From Halomonas cupida (GTDB taxonomy: Bacteria; Pseudomonadota; Gammaproteobacteria; Pseudomonadales; Halomonadaceae): 64,000 nt of DNA. The first letter of the stretch is position 1. The number at the start of each line of letters is the position of its first letter. This document shows positions 47,456-56,378 of the stretch, piece after piece. A model generated the notes under the pieces. It was not told where the DNA came from, searched no databases, and saw only the letters and a program-made list of their open reading frames with translations. Location of the stretch: positions 122,888 to 186,887 of the forward strand of contig NZ_FRCA01000001.1 in NCBI RefSeq assembly GCF_900142755.1, in the 5' to 3' direction. The position numbers were made by a program, and so were the translations under genes.

Positions 47456-50400
47456 TCAGGCGGCAACTTCGACCGGTTCTACTCGATGGCGCCGTCGCTC
47501 CACCAGGCGTCGCACACCAACGTAGAACAGTGGTGTCAGCAGCAGGCCGAATACAGTGACACCGATCATGCCGTAGAACACTGCCACCCCCATGGCCTGG
47601 CGCATCTCGCTGCCCGCGCCGGTGGCCAGCATCAGCGGGATAACACCGGCGGAGAATGCCACGGAAGTCATCAGGATCGGTCTCAGGCGCAGCCGGCACG
47701 CGGTGAGCACGGCCTGAACACGGGATTCGCCACTCTTCTGGCGTTCACGAGCGAACTCCACCAATAGAATGGCGTTCTTGCAGGCCAACGCGACCAGCAC
47801 GATCAACCCGATTCGAGTGAAGATATTGTTGTCCCCCTGGCTGAGCCAGACGCCCGCCATGGCCGACAGCAGCGTCATGGGCACGATCAGGATGATCGAG
47901 AAGGGCAGCGACCAGCTTTCGTACTGGGCGGCCAGCACCAGGAACACCAACAACACGACCAGCGGGAAGATATACACCATGGTGTTGCCGGCCAGCTCCT
48001 GCTGATAGGTGACCTCCGTCCACTCGTAGTCGATTCCCTCCGGGAGCTGCGCGGCGAGAATCTCCTCGATGGCCTGTTTGGCCTGATCGCTCGATACCCC
48101 CGGCGCCGGGGAGCCATTGATGTCAGCACTGACGAAGGTGTTGTAGTGCATGACCCGATCCGGCCCTGTGGTCGGGGTGATAGAGACGAAGCTACCCAGT
48201 GGAATCATGCGCCCATCAGTGCTGGCCACCTTGAGCTGCCGAATGGATTCGGGGTCGAGTCGCCAGGCGGCATCAGCCTGGGCACGGACCTGATAGGTAC
48301 GGCCAAAGCGGTTGATGTCATTGACGTAGAGTGAGCCCATGTAGACCTGCAAGGTGTCGAACACCTTGTCCAGCGGCACACGCATCAACATGGCCTGTTC
48401 ACGGTCGACATCGATATCGAACTGCGGTACCTGGATACGGAAGCTCGAATAGACACTGGTCAGGCGTGGGTCCTGCTGGCTGGCATCGACCACCTGCTGC
48501 ACGGCGTTGAACAGGCCCTCGAATCCCTGGTTACCGCGGTCCTCGAGTTGCAGCTTGAAGCCACCGGTGGTGCCCAGGCCCAGAATCGGCGGTGGCGGGA
48601 ATACCGCGACAAAGGCCTCATCGATGGTCGAGAAGCGAGCATTGAGTTCCGCGGCAATGGCGTTGGCGGAGAGCTCGGGCGACTGCCGCTCCGCAAAGGA
48701 ATCCAGCGTCGTGAAGACGATGCCTGAGTTCGATGCATTGACGAAGCCATTCACCGAGAGGCCGGGGAAGGCAACGGTGTGGGTTACCCCTGGCGTGTCC
48801 AGAGCGATACTCTGCACTTCATCGATAACCTCGCTGGTGCGCTCGAGACTGGCCGCATCCGGGAGCTGCGCCATGGCTACCAGGTATTGCTTGTCCTGGG
48901 ATGGGATGAAACCACCGGGTACGGCATCGAACACCTTGACCGTGAGCAGCAACAGCCCGAGATATACCACACCGACGACAATGCCAAAGCGCAGCAGACG
49001 CTTGATCAGCCCGGTGTAGCCGCGTGACAGGGCAGAAAATACCCGATTGAAGGGACTGAACAGCCAACTGCCGAACACGGTATTGATGATACGGGTGAGC
49101 CGATCGGGCGGGGCATCATGGGGCTTGAGCAACAGGGCCGCGAGCGCTGGGGACAGCGTCAGTGAGTTGAATGCCGAAATCAGCGTCGAGATGGTGATAG
49201 TCAGCGCGAACTGCTGATAGAACTGTCCACTCAGCCCGCTGATGAAGGCGGTAGGTACAAAGACCGCCGTCAGTACCAGCGCAATGGCAATGATCGGACC
49301 AGTCACCTCGGACATGGCGATGCGAGTTGCCTCGTACGGCGAGTGGCCCAGCTCGATGTTGCGCTCGACGTTCTCCACCACCACGATGGCGTCATCAACC
49401 ACGATGCCGATGGCCAGTACCAGACCGAACAACGACAGGGTGTTGATCGACACCCCCAACAACTGCATGACGGCGAAGGTACCGATCAGCGAAACCGGCA
49501 CGGCAATCAGCGGGATCAGCGAGGCACGCCAGGTCTGCAGGAACAGAACCACCACCACGACGACCAGCATGATGGCTTCCACCAGGGTATGGACGACCGC
49601 CTCGATGGAGCCGCGGACGAATACCGTGGGGTCATAGACGATGTCGTAGCTGACGCCGTCCGGGAAGCGTTGCTGAGCCTCGGCCATGTAGGTACGAACG
49701 GCATCCGACAGGGCGATAGCGTTCGAGCCCGGTCGCTGGAAGATCGGCATGGCCACGGCATCGAAGCCATCCAACTGCGCGCGCAGGGCATACTGATCGG
49801 CACCCAGCTCGACACGGGCCACATCACCAAGGCGGGTAATACGGCCGTTGTCATCGACACGAATGACGATGTTGCGGAACTCTTCTGGTGTCTCCAGCCG
49901 TCCCTTGACGTTGAGTAGCTGCTGGAACTGACTGTGATCAGCACTGGGCTGGGCGCCGAGGCTTCCCGCGGCAACCTGTTGGTTCTGCGCCCGCAGTGCG
50001 CTGATCACATCATCGGCACTCAGACCTCGTGCGGCAACGGCATCGGGATCAAGCCACACGCGCATGGCATATTCACCGGCGCCGAACAGCTGCACGTCAC
50101 CGACACCATCCAGACGAGCGATATCATCCTGCAGATTCAGCCGGGCAAAGTTGGACAGCCATAGCTGGTCATAGCGTCCGTCCGGCGAGGTCAGGTGGAC
50201 CACCATGCTCAGGTTGGGAGAAGACTTCTCGGTGGTGACCCCCAGCGCCTGAACCTCCTGCGGCAGGCGTGGCGTGGCTCTGGCAACGCGGTTCTGGACA
50301 TTGACCTGAGCCTGGTCGAGGTCGGTGCCCAGGGCGAAGGTGACAGTCAGGGTGAGATTGCCATCGGCAGTTGCCTGGGAATCCAGGTACAGCATCCCCT

Positions 50401-50623
50401 CGACACCGGTGATTTCCTGCTCCAGTGGTGTTGCCACCGTGCGCGCGATGACATCCGGGTTGGCCCCCGGATAATTGGCGCGCACCACTACCGTGGGCGG
50501 AACCACCTCGGGGTATTCCGACACCGGCAGTTTGACCAACGCCAGGCTGCCGGCGACCACGATCAGGATGGACAGGACCGCAGCGAATACCGGCCGGCGG
50601 ACAAAGAAGTTCGACAGGTTCAT
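47456..50623 (-). CDS. RND (HAE-1) multidrug efflux permease
   Basis: A 1,055-residue inner-membrane pump subunit of the AcrB/MexF type with 12 membrane segments and two large periplasmic loops. It starts MNLSNFFVRRPVFAAVLSIL. The proton-relay residues are intact: D410 and D411 in TM4 (IGIVVDDAIVVVENVERNIE) and K949 in TM10 (VALACKNAILLVEFARE). NNxFTRIGLIVLV and the GGFIPSQDKQYLVAMAQLPD loop are family features. It overlaps the adaptor gene stop by 4 bp. No TolC gene is attached here, so it presumably shares an outer-membrane channel encoded elsewhere. Confidence 0.94.
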   Translation of the reverse strand: MNLSNFFVRRPVFAAVLSILIVVAGSLALVKLPVSEYPEVVPPTVVVRANYPGANPDVIARTVATPLEQEITGVEGMLYLDSQATADGNLTLTVTFALGTDLDQAQVNVQNRVARATPRLPQEVQALGVTTEKSSPNLSMVVHLTSPDGRYDQLWLSNFARLNLQDDIARLDGVGDVQLFGAGEYAMRVWLDPDAVAARGLSADDVISALRAQNQQVAAGSLGAQPSADHSQFQQLLNVKGRLETPEEFRNIVIRVDDNGRITRLGDVARVELGADQYALRAQLDGFDAVAMPIFQRPGSNAIALSDAVRTYMAEAQQRFPDGVSYDIVYDPTVFVRGSIEAVVHTLVEAIMLVVVVVVLFLQTWRASLIPLIAVPVSLIGTFAVMQLLGVSINTLSLFGLVLAIGIVVDDAIVVVENVERNIELGHSPYEATRIAMSEVTGPIIAIALVLTAVFVPTAFISGLSGQFYQQFALTITISTLISAFNSLTLSPALAALLLKPHDAPPDRLTRIINTVFGSWLFSPFNRVFSALSRGYTGLIKRLLRFGIVVGVVYLGLLLLTVKVFDAVPGGFIPSQDKQYLVAMAQLPDAASLERTSEVIDEVQSIALDTPGVTHTVAFPGLSVNGFVNASNSGIVFTTLDSFAERQSPELSANAIAAELNARFSTIDEAFVAVFPPPPILGLGTTGGFKLQLEDRGNQGFEGLFNAVQQVVDASQQDPRLTSVYSSFRIQVPQFDIDVDREQAMLMRVPLDKVFDTLQVYMGSLYVNDINRFGRTYQVRAQADAAWRLDPESIRQLKVASTDGRMIPLGSFVSITPTTGPDRVMHYNTFVSADINGSPAPGVSSDQAKQAIEEILAAQLPEGIDYEWTEVTYQQELAGNTMVYIFPLVVLLVFLVLAAQYESWSLPFSIILIVPMTLLSAMAGVWLSQGDNNIFTRIGLIVLVALACKNAILLVEFARERQKSGESRVQAVLTACRLRLRPILMTSVAFSAGVIPLMLATGAGSEMRQAMGVAVFYGMIGVTVFGLLLTPLFYVGVRRLVERRRHRVEPVEVAA

Positions 50624-51975
50624 GAACGCTCCCTGTTGTCCGCGGCGATGATGGCTTTATCTGCCGCCAGCGGAGGGGTATCGCGGAGTTGTGCGGCAAG
50701 GCGGCTGGTGCGCTCCGCCAGACGAGCCAGGCTTTCACTGTCTGGCCCCGGTACCAGGCTGGCCTCGACTGCCATGCCCGGGCGTACCTTGGCGGGACCT
50801 GCCGCAACAACCTGCTCTCCACCCTCGAGGCCGGAGGTGATTTCACGCCAGGCGCCAAAGCGACTGCCAATGGTGACCGAGCGGTAGGTTACCTGGCCGG
50901 TGTCGTCGACAACCAGCACGAAGCGGGAGTCGAGGTCAGTGCCGACAGCTCGGTCAGGAATCAGCACGCCAGGCTGTTGGCGGGCGGCGGCGATGCGAAT
51001 ACGGGCAAAGGCGCCCGGGCGCAATGCTCCATCGGTGACCGGGACACGAGCACGCACGCGCAGGGTGCCGGTGTCCGCATCGACGCGATTGTCGATGAAG
51101 TCGAGGCGACCGTTGTAGGCAAAGCCATCCTGACCGGACAGTTGCAGCTCCACCGGCCAATCGTTGGTGGCACTCAGTTGGGCAAAGTCGCGGTTCCAGG
51201 TACGTTCGTCGATGTCGAAATAGGCGTCCACGGCAGCGGTGCTGACAAGGGTGGTCAGGACGCTCTCGCCGTTGGTTACCAGATTGCCTTCGGTCAGGTT
51301 AGCGTTGGAGATCCGCCCACTGATCGGGGCGCGTATCCGGGAGTGGTCGAGGTCGAGTTGTGCGCTGTCCAGCTGTGCCGACAGTGCTGCAACCTGAGCG
51401 CCCAGCCCACGAGCATTGGCGCGTCGTGCTTCGGCTTCCTCGCGCGACATCAGGTTGCGTTCGATGAGCTGACTGGCACGATTGGCCTCGCCCTGAGCCT
51501 GGGCAAGTTCGGCACGCCCGCGTTCCAACTGTGCCTCGAGCTCACGTATGCGTGCCTCGAAGGGCGCCGGATCCAGCGCTACAAGGAGATCTCCCGCTTC
51601 GACCCTGGCACCTTCGGTGAACAGGATCTCATCGATCTGGCCACTGACCCGTGGGCGTACCGTGACGCGCTCGGGAGCCTCCAGGCGAGTGGTGTATTGA
51701 TGCCAGGTGGCGATGGGTTGGCGCACGGCCTCGACCACTTCGATGGTGGGGACTGGGGCACTGGTGGTCGCCGCATCGTCCGCCCCCTGGCTGGGCTGGC
51801 AGGCGCTCAGGGCCAGACTCAGTGAGCCCATGATGCCGATCAATGCCCAGGCTCTGAAGCCCCTGCGCTGCGCTTTTGACGGGGTATGGAGCAGGGATGG
51901 ATGGGTGGAAACAGACAATAGGGGTTCCGAGGACTGCGATCGGGCCGCATCCGCAAAGAGGTCTATGCTTGGCAT
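50620..51975 (-). CDS. RND efflux periplasmic adaptor (lipoprotein)
   Basis: A 451-residue membrane fusion protein. The start at 51975 has only a distant AGGA; it leaves a 45-residue polar leader before the lipoprotein signal GIMGSLSLALSACQPS, so a later start (for instance TTG around residue 20) is possible. Lipoyl half TVRPRVSGQIDEILFTEGAR, coiled-coil hairpin (ELEAQLERGRAELAQAQGE, IERNLMSREEAEARRANARG), returning half IRAPISGRISNANLTEGNLV and barrel segments follow. The family is the MexE/AcrA adaptor linking the permease to TolC. Gene order adaptor-permease is standard. Confidence 0.9.
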   Translation of the reverse strand: MPSIDLFADAARSQSSEPLLSVSTHPSLLHTPSKAQRRGFRAWALIGIMGSLSLALSACQPSQGADDAATTSAPVPTIEVVEAVRQPIATWHQYTTRLEAPERVTVRPRVSGQIDEILFTEGARVEAGDLLVALDPAPFEARIRELEAQLERGRAELAQAQGEANRASQLIERNLMSREEAEARRANARGLGAQVAALSAQLDSAQLDLDHSRIRAPISGRISNANLTEGNLVTNGESVLTTLVSTAAVDAYFDIDERTWNRDFAQLSATNDWPVELQLSGQDGFAYNGRLDFIDNRVDADTGTLRVRARVPVTDGALRPGAFARIRIAAARQQPGVLIPDRAVGTDLDSRFVLVVDDTGQVTYRSVTIGSRFGAWREITSGLEGGEQVVAAGPAKVRPGMAVEASLVPGPDSESLARLAERTSRLAAQLRDTPPLAADKAIIAADNRERS

Positions 51976-52036
51976 GGCAGCAATGGTCCTGAAGGAGATT
52001 GGCAGCCAGTGTAAGGGTGAAAACAGGGTTGTATTA

Positions 52037-52048
52037 GACCGGTCGGTC
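52037..52048. promoter_or_regulatory. TetR-type operator candidate between the RND operon and a LysR gene
   Basis: GACCG-GT-CGGTC is a perfect inverted repeat preceded by TTA, very like operators of TetR-family repressors of efflux genes. It lies 62 bp from the adaptor start. No TetR gene is present in the window; the divergent neighbour is LysR-type. Confidence 0.5.
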
Positions 52049-52184
52049 GCACATGATTGTTGCTGTGATTGCACGCAATGAAAAATGCCGATGGCAGCTT
52101 GAATCACCGAAGCCCTTTCCCTGGCTCAAGGGGAGAGTCTGTGCTGTTGGGGATTTCTAGCTCGAAACTGCACTGGAGCCCTGG

Positions 52185-53291
52185 ATGGATACGCCGAGTC
52201 GCATTCTGATGCTGGTGGAAGTCGCGGAGTTGGGAAGCTTTTCCGAGGTTGCCAAGCGTCGCGAGATGGATAGATCCGTTGTCTCGAAACACATTGCCCG
52301 GCTCGAGCAGGAGCTCGGGCTCAGGCTGATCAATCGCTCGACTCGCTCGTTGTCATTGACCGAGGCCGGACAGGCCATGGTCGAGCAGGGGCGCTCGTTG
52401 CGCGAGTGGATACATGACACCGAGACCATGGCCGAAAGCCTCGGTCAGGGCTTGAGTGGGCGCCTCAAGATCAGTGCTCCCGGGGTGCTGGGTCGTTGTA
52501 TTGGTTTTCACGCCATGCGCAGCTTTCACGCCCAGTACCCGGATGTGGAGTTTGATCTGCAGTTGGAGGAGCGGCGTGTGGACCTGATTGCCGAAGGCTA
52601 TGACCTGGCACTGCGAGTCGGTGATCTGGAGGATTCCAATCTGATTGCACAGCCGCTGGCCCTCAATCATCTGCTGATCGGGGCCAGTCCCGATTTCATT
52701 GCCCGTGTCGGCGAACCGCGTGATCTCAAGCAGTTGGCATCCCTGCCTGCGTTGACCTGGTCGTCACGCGACCTGCAGGTCGACTTCCTGCGCTATCGTG
52801 ACGCCAATGGTGTCGTGCAGGAGCAGCAACTCAACACGCTTGTCCGTACCAGCGAAGTGGAAGTGATTCGCAATGGTGTGCTTGCCGGCATGGGGATTGG
52901 CGTACTGCCGGCCTTTGCTCTCGGCAATGATGTGCGTGATGGCTCGATCATTCCGCTGATGACCGATCTGCCACTGGAGCCTTTCGGTGTCATCAACATG
53001 ATCTACCCCCATCGCCAGCTGCCGCTGCGCACGCGCCTGTTCATGGACATCATGCGCGAGACGATAGGATCGCCACCGATGTGGGAACAACGCATCCCGG
53101 GGTTCGACAGCATGTACGGCAAGCGCCGTGAGGCGCCTGCCGCAGTCCAGACAAGGGCTTCCGGCAGCGTGCTGGAGCCGGTGCCGTCGAGATCGATGAA
53201 ATGTACGCCATGCGCGCTGGACGACCTGATGGCGCGTCCTGCGGGCCAGGCTCAGGAAGAAGCCTCAAGCCTGGTGGAAGAGCTCACGTAG
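52185..53291 (+). CDS. LysR-family regulator with extended C-terminus
   Basis: A 368-residue regulator; ATG 52185 gives MDTPSRILMLVEVAELGSFS. The winged helix (FSEVAKRREMDRSVVSKHIA) and effector domain (GRLKISAPGVLGRCIGFHAM, YDLALRVGDLEDSNLIAQPL, GVLAGMGIGVLPAFALGND) match the common CrgA/DsdC-like branch. About 60 residues beyond the usual end (after FMDIMRETIG) are Pro/Ser/Arg-rich and unlike the family. The last 27 bp overlap the convergent mdaB-like gene. It is divergent from the RND operon and may activate it or the quinone reductase; the direction of control is not visible. Confidence 0.87.
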   Translation: MDTPSRILMLVEVAELGSFSEVAKRREMDRSVVSKHIARLEQELGLRLINRSTRSLSLTEAGQAMVEQGRSLREWIHDTETMAESLGQGLSGRLKISAPGVLGRCIGFHAMRSFHAQYPDVEFDLQLEERRVDLIAEGYDLALRVGDLEDSNLIAQPLALNHLLIGASPDFIARVGEPRDLKQLASLPALTWSSRDLQVDFLRYRDANGVVQEQQLNTLVRTSEVEVIRNGVLAGMGIGVLPAFALGNDVRDGSIIPLMTDLPLEPFGVINMIYPHRQLPLRTRLFMDIMRETIGSPPMWEQRIPGFDSMYGKRREAPAAVQTRASGSVLEPVPSRSMKCTPCALDDLMARPAGQAQEEASSLVEELT

Positions 53292-53849
53292 GTGAGTGCG
53301 GTATGCGTCGCAATGGGCCTCGATATCCGGAGCCTTGATCACATCGTTGGCGAGGAAGGTCGGCAGGGCACTCATGCCCAGGAATTCGTGGGCCTTGTGC
53401 ATGGGGAAGTAGACACCATCGACACCCTTGCCGTCGAAGAAGTTGCCGGGCTCCTCGAAGGCCTCGCGCGGCGCATTCCATGTCAGTGACAGCATGTAGC
53501 GGCGGCCCTGCAACAGACCACCGCTGCCATACTGGCGCTGGGGGTCCTTGCGTGAGCGACCGTCGCTGGCATACAGACGACCATGGCCGGTGGTCAGCAC
53601 TTCGTCGAGGTAGCGCTTGACCGTCCAGGGCGCCCCCATCCACCAGCCGGGCATCTGATGGATGATCACATCCGCCCACAGCCACTTCTCGACTTCGGTT
53701 TCGGCGTCATAGCCATCATCAACGCGGGTTTCCTGCACCTGGTGGCCCATCTCCACCAACTCGCCTCGGGCCAGATCGTGAAGGGTGTCGTTGTAGCGTC
53801 CACCGGAGTGGGCGTAAGCCTTGGCACCATTGATCAGTAAGATGTTCAT
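53265..53849 (-). CDS. mdaB: MdaB-like NADPH:quinone oxidoreductase (flavodoxin fold)
   Basis: A 194-residue protein, nearly the length of E. coli MdaB. ATG 53849 gives MNILLINGAKAYAHSGGRYN, with the FAD phosphate loop; six more residues are possible upstream. Family segments are WADVIIHQMPGWWMGAPWTV (quinone/flavin pocket), GLLQGRRYMLSLTWNAPREA and FPMHKAHEFLGMSALPTF. It reduces quinones by two electrons and protects against redox stress. It is convergent with and overlaps the 3' end of a LysR-type gene. Confidence 0.9.
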   Translation of the reverse strand: MNILLINGAKAYAHSGGRYNDTLHDLARGELVEMGHQVQETRVDDGYDAETEVEKWLWADVIIHQMPGWWMGAPWTVKRYLDEVLTTGHGRLYASDGRSRKDPQRQYGSGGLLQGRRYMLSLTWNAPREAFEEPGNFFDGKGVDGVYFPMHKAHEFLGMSALPTFLANDVIKAPDIEAHCDAYRTHLRELFHQA

Positions 53850-54022
53850 TTGGACTCCGTGCCTCATTCAGTCGTCGTTCCGCAGGGCGCCGTCATTTCA
53901 GGAACAGTGAGCGTCCGCAGATGTCAGCCAGACAGAAGAAAAAAGATAGCTGGCTAAATAGTGCCGCGAGTCTGACGGAGACCGAAGCCGTGAACAAGCG
54001 TCAGGAGTGCAAAACACCTTTA

Positions 54023-54102
54023 CGCTGGTGAGGGTAATCGCTGGTGAAGGTAATCGCTGGTGAGGGTAATCGCTGGTGAAGGTAATCGCTGGTGAGGGTA
54101 AT
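54023..54102 (+). repeat. Minisatellite: 5 x 16 bp with alternating units
   Basis: Five exact-length units of cgctggtgagggtaat or cgctggtgaaggtaat, in strict alternation G-A-G-A-G at one position, so the true duplication step was 32 bp. The near-absence of other changes points to a recent expansion. Confidence 0.92.
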
Positions 54103-54130
54103 CAATGGGAATGTGGGGAGCGTGTGGGGA

Positions 54131-54156
54131 CCGTGACCGACGGGAGCCGGTCACGG
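54131..54156 (-). terminator. Terminator-like hairpin after the second TctA gene
   Basis: CCGTGACCG and CGGTCACGG form a perfect 9-bp stem with an 8-nt loop, starting 8 bp past the stop at 54165. The minus-strand RNA then reads UCCCCACACG, so it is strong but without a U-tract. Confidence 0.6.
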
Positions 54157-54164
54157 CATTGGCG

Positions 54165-55664
54165 TCAGACCGTCTGGGGAGTGCGATGACGGCGGTGGTG
54201 ACGGATGGCAAGCAGGATGGAGACCGCCGCCAGCACCAGCAGAGCCAGAGAGATCGGGCGGGTGAGGAACAGCATCCAATTGTCGTCCGACATCAGCGCA
54301 CGGCGCAGATTGGACTCGGCAATCGGGCCGAGAATCACGCCCAGCACCAGTGGTGCCAGCGGGTAGTCGAGCTTGCTGAGAAGATAGCCGAAGGCGCCGA
54401 CGCCCAGCAGCAGGTAGATATCAGTGATCCGATTGTTCAGGGCAAAGGCTCCGATCACGCAGCACACCAGCACCACCGGCACGATGATGGAACGCGGGAT
54501 GGCGGTCACGCGCAGGAACAGCCGCATGCTGAACAGACATACCACCAGCACCATGGCAGCGGCTACCAGCATGGCCATGAACATGCCGTAAACCAGGTCG
54601 CCGTGGTCGAGGATCAGTCGTGGGCCAACACCGATGCCATGAACCATCAGCGAGGCCATCAACACGGCATCCACGGCGCTGCCGGGAATCCCCAGAGCAA
54701 TCATCGGAATCAGGCCGCCGCCCGAGGTCGCCGAATTGCCGGATTCCGAGGCAATCACGCCTTCGGGGGTACCGGTACCGAAGGTTTCGGGATGCTTCGA
54801 GGCGCGCCTGGCCTGGTCATAGGCGAGCAGGTTGGCGATGCTGCCACCGGCGCCGGGAACTGCGCCGATGAATACGCCGACGAAGGACGAGCGTATCAGG
54901 TTGACGGGATAGCTGAGTGTCTCGCGCATGCCGTCCATCGGGCGGAAGGAGACCTCCTTCGGCATCATCGGTCTTCCGCTGGCGACGTCATCGGCATCCT
55001 CGACTTCCGACATCAGCTGGCTGACGGCAAAGATGCCGATCAGTACCACCAGGAAGGGGAAGCCATTGGCAAGCAGGTCGCTGTCGAAGGTGAAGCGTGG
55101 TACGCCCATCATCGGATCGGAACCGACGGTGGCAATGAACAGACCCAGTAGTCCGCTGAGCAGGCCCTTGAGCATCGATTTGCCAACCAGGCTGGCGACC
55201 ACGGTCATGGCGAAGATGATCAGCGAGAAATACTCCCAGGCGCCCAGCTTGACGGCCACCAGTGCCAGCGGAGGAGCGGCCACCATCAGCACAATGGCAC
55301 TGATCAGCGCGCCGAAGAACGACGCCCAGATGCCCAGCGCCAGAGCGCGGCCAGGCTGGCCGGCACGGGCCATGGGAAAGGCATCAAAGGTAGTGGCCAC
55401 CGATGAGGGGGTACCGGGAATCCCCAGCAGTGCGGCCGAGATCAGGCCACCGGAATAACCACCGACATACACCGCCAGCATGGTGGCAACCCCCTGCAGC
55501 GGGGGCATGGCGAAGGTCAGGGGCAGGGTCAGTACAATGGCCATGGTAATGGTGAAGCCGGGTATCGCCGAGGCGATGACTCCGGCAACCACCCCCAGCA
55601 GCATGGTGGCCATCGTGGAAATCGTGAAGAGCTGGTCCATGCCGGCCAGCAGGGCATCCATCAT
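54165..55664 (-). CDS. TTT transporter large permease (TctA family), second system
   Basis: A 499-residue TctA protein starting MMDALLAGMDQLFTISTMAT. Family motifs: GVVAGVIASAIPGFTITMAI (variant of GALPGLG), VYVGGYSGGLISAALLGIPG, FVGVFIGAVPGAGGSIANLL, TPEGVIASESGNSATSGGGL and IALGIPGSAVDAVLMASLMV. The variant loops differ clearly from those of the first system, so another ligand is likely. It follows TctB (55785) after a 120-bp gap filled mainly by a 15-bp tandem repeat. Confidence 0.93.
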   Translation of the reverse strand: MMDALLAGMDQLFTISTMATMLLGVVAGVIASAIPGFTITMAIVLTLPLTFAMPPLQGVATMLAVYVGGYSGGLISAALLGIPGTPSSVATTFDAFPMARAGQPGRALALGIWASFFGALISAIVLMVAAPPLALVAVKLGAWEYFSLIIFAMTVVASLVGKSMLKGLLSGLLGLFIATVGSDPMMGVPRFTFDSDLLANGFPFLVVLIGIFAVSQLMSEVEDADDVASGRPMMPKEVSFRPMDGMRETLSYPVNLIRSSFVGVFIGAVPGAGGSIANLLAYDQARRASKHPETFGTGTPEGVIASESGNSATSGGGLIPMIALGIPGSAVDAVLMASLMVHGIGVGPRLILDHGDLVYGMFMAMLVAAAMVLVVCLFSMRLFLRVTAIPRSIIVPVVLVCCVIGAFALNNRITDIYLLLGVGAFGYLLSKLDYPLAPLVLGVILGPIAESNLRRALMSDDNWMLFLTRPISLALLVLAAVSILLAIRHHRRHRTPQTV

Positions 55665-55680
55665 GATGACGTTCCTCTGT

Positions 55681-55755
55681 GATGCCTAATCTTGTGATGC
55701 CTGATCTTGTGAGGCCTGATCTTGTGATACCTGATCTTGTGATACATGGCCTTGT
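55681..55755 (-). repeat. Minisatellite: 5 x 15 bp between TctB and TctA of the second system
   Basis: Five units (gatgcctgatcttgt and variants with 1-4 changes) lie 16 bp before the TctA start, so they are inside the operon mRNA leader of TctA. Changes in copy number would shift the distance between the TctB stop and the TctA ribosome site. Confidence 0.9.
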
Positions 55756-55784
55756 GAAGATCGGCTCTGCGATGAGTGGCCATG

Positions 55785-56378
55785 TCAACCGAGCAGGCCA
55801 CGTGGCAGGCTGATGACGAAGACCTCGCGGAACAACAGGTCGATACCGAACGAGAAGCACAGGGCGATGATCAGTGCGATGCCCAGACCTCTGGCAGTGC
55901 GCGCGCCGAGTAGCCACTGACCGGCCAGCAGGAAACACAGCGAGGCCAATGCGAAGCCCAGCCAGGGCAGGCAGAGGATGTAGGCACCGAGCAGTACCAG
56001 CACGCCGAAGGCCAGACGATGGCGTCGCAGCCATTGCACGACCATGCCGGGCTCGCCGGGTTGCAGAGTACGCAGGCGGCGGGCCTCCTTGAGCATGATG
56101 GCGAGGTTGATCAGCACCAGAATCGCCAGGATCAGGCGCGGGAAACTGCCGGAGCCGAGTGGCTCCCACATCGAGGATGGCAGTTCCCCAGCGCGCAGGA
56201 ACAGGCCGGCAAACAGCAGCGCGAGGATACCGTTCAGCACCAGGTGTGCGACAGGCTCGCCGCGCCCCCCAGACCTGGCAGGCCTATCAGACCCAGCAGA
56301 CCCAGCAGACCCAGCAGATCCCGTAGGGGAGTTGGGCCGTTCCTCCGCGGAGGAACGGCTGGAGGATGGCGTACTCAT
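55785..56378 (-). CDS. TTT transporter small permease (TctB family), second system
   Basis: A 197-residue protein with four membrane segments (LNGILALLFAGLFLRAGEL, SFPRLILAILVLINLAIMLK, FGVLVLLGAYILCLPWLGFA, GLGIALIIALCFSFGIDLLF). The N-terminal 45 residues are polar and Ser/Gly-rich and contain the repeat GSAGSAGSAGS from a 9-bp DNA repeat; they are longer than usual for TctB and probably cytosolic and disordered. Its ATG overlaps the TctC stop by 4 bp. Confidence 0.85.
   Translation of the reverse strand: MSTPSSSRSSAEERPNSPTGSAGSAGSAGSDRPARSGGRGEPVAHLVLNGILALLFAGLFLRAGELPSSMWEPLGSGSFPRLILAILVLINLAIMLKEARRLRTLQPGEPGMVVQWLRRHRLAFGVLVLLGAYILCLPWLGFALASLCFLLAGQWLLGARTARGLGIALIIALCFSFGIDLLFREVFVISLPRGLLG

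Larger units (their letters stand above)
53850..54164. other. Intergenic region with a 5 x 16 bp minisatellite
   Basis: About 315 bp with no gene. The left part is the leader of the mdaB-like gene. The centre holds the tandem repeat at 54023-54102 and the right end a strong hairpin at 54131-54156, the end of the second TctCBA operon. Confidence 0.6.

Noticed and set aside
54023..54102. CRISPR-like regular repeat
   Set aside because: Units are 16 bp and directly adjacent with no spacers, and there are no cas genes. It is a minisatellite. The same applies to the arrays at 55681 and 63509.
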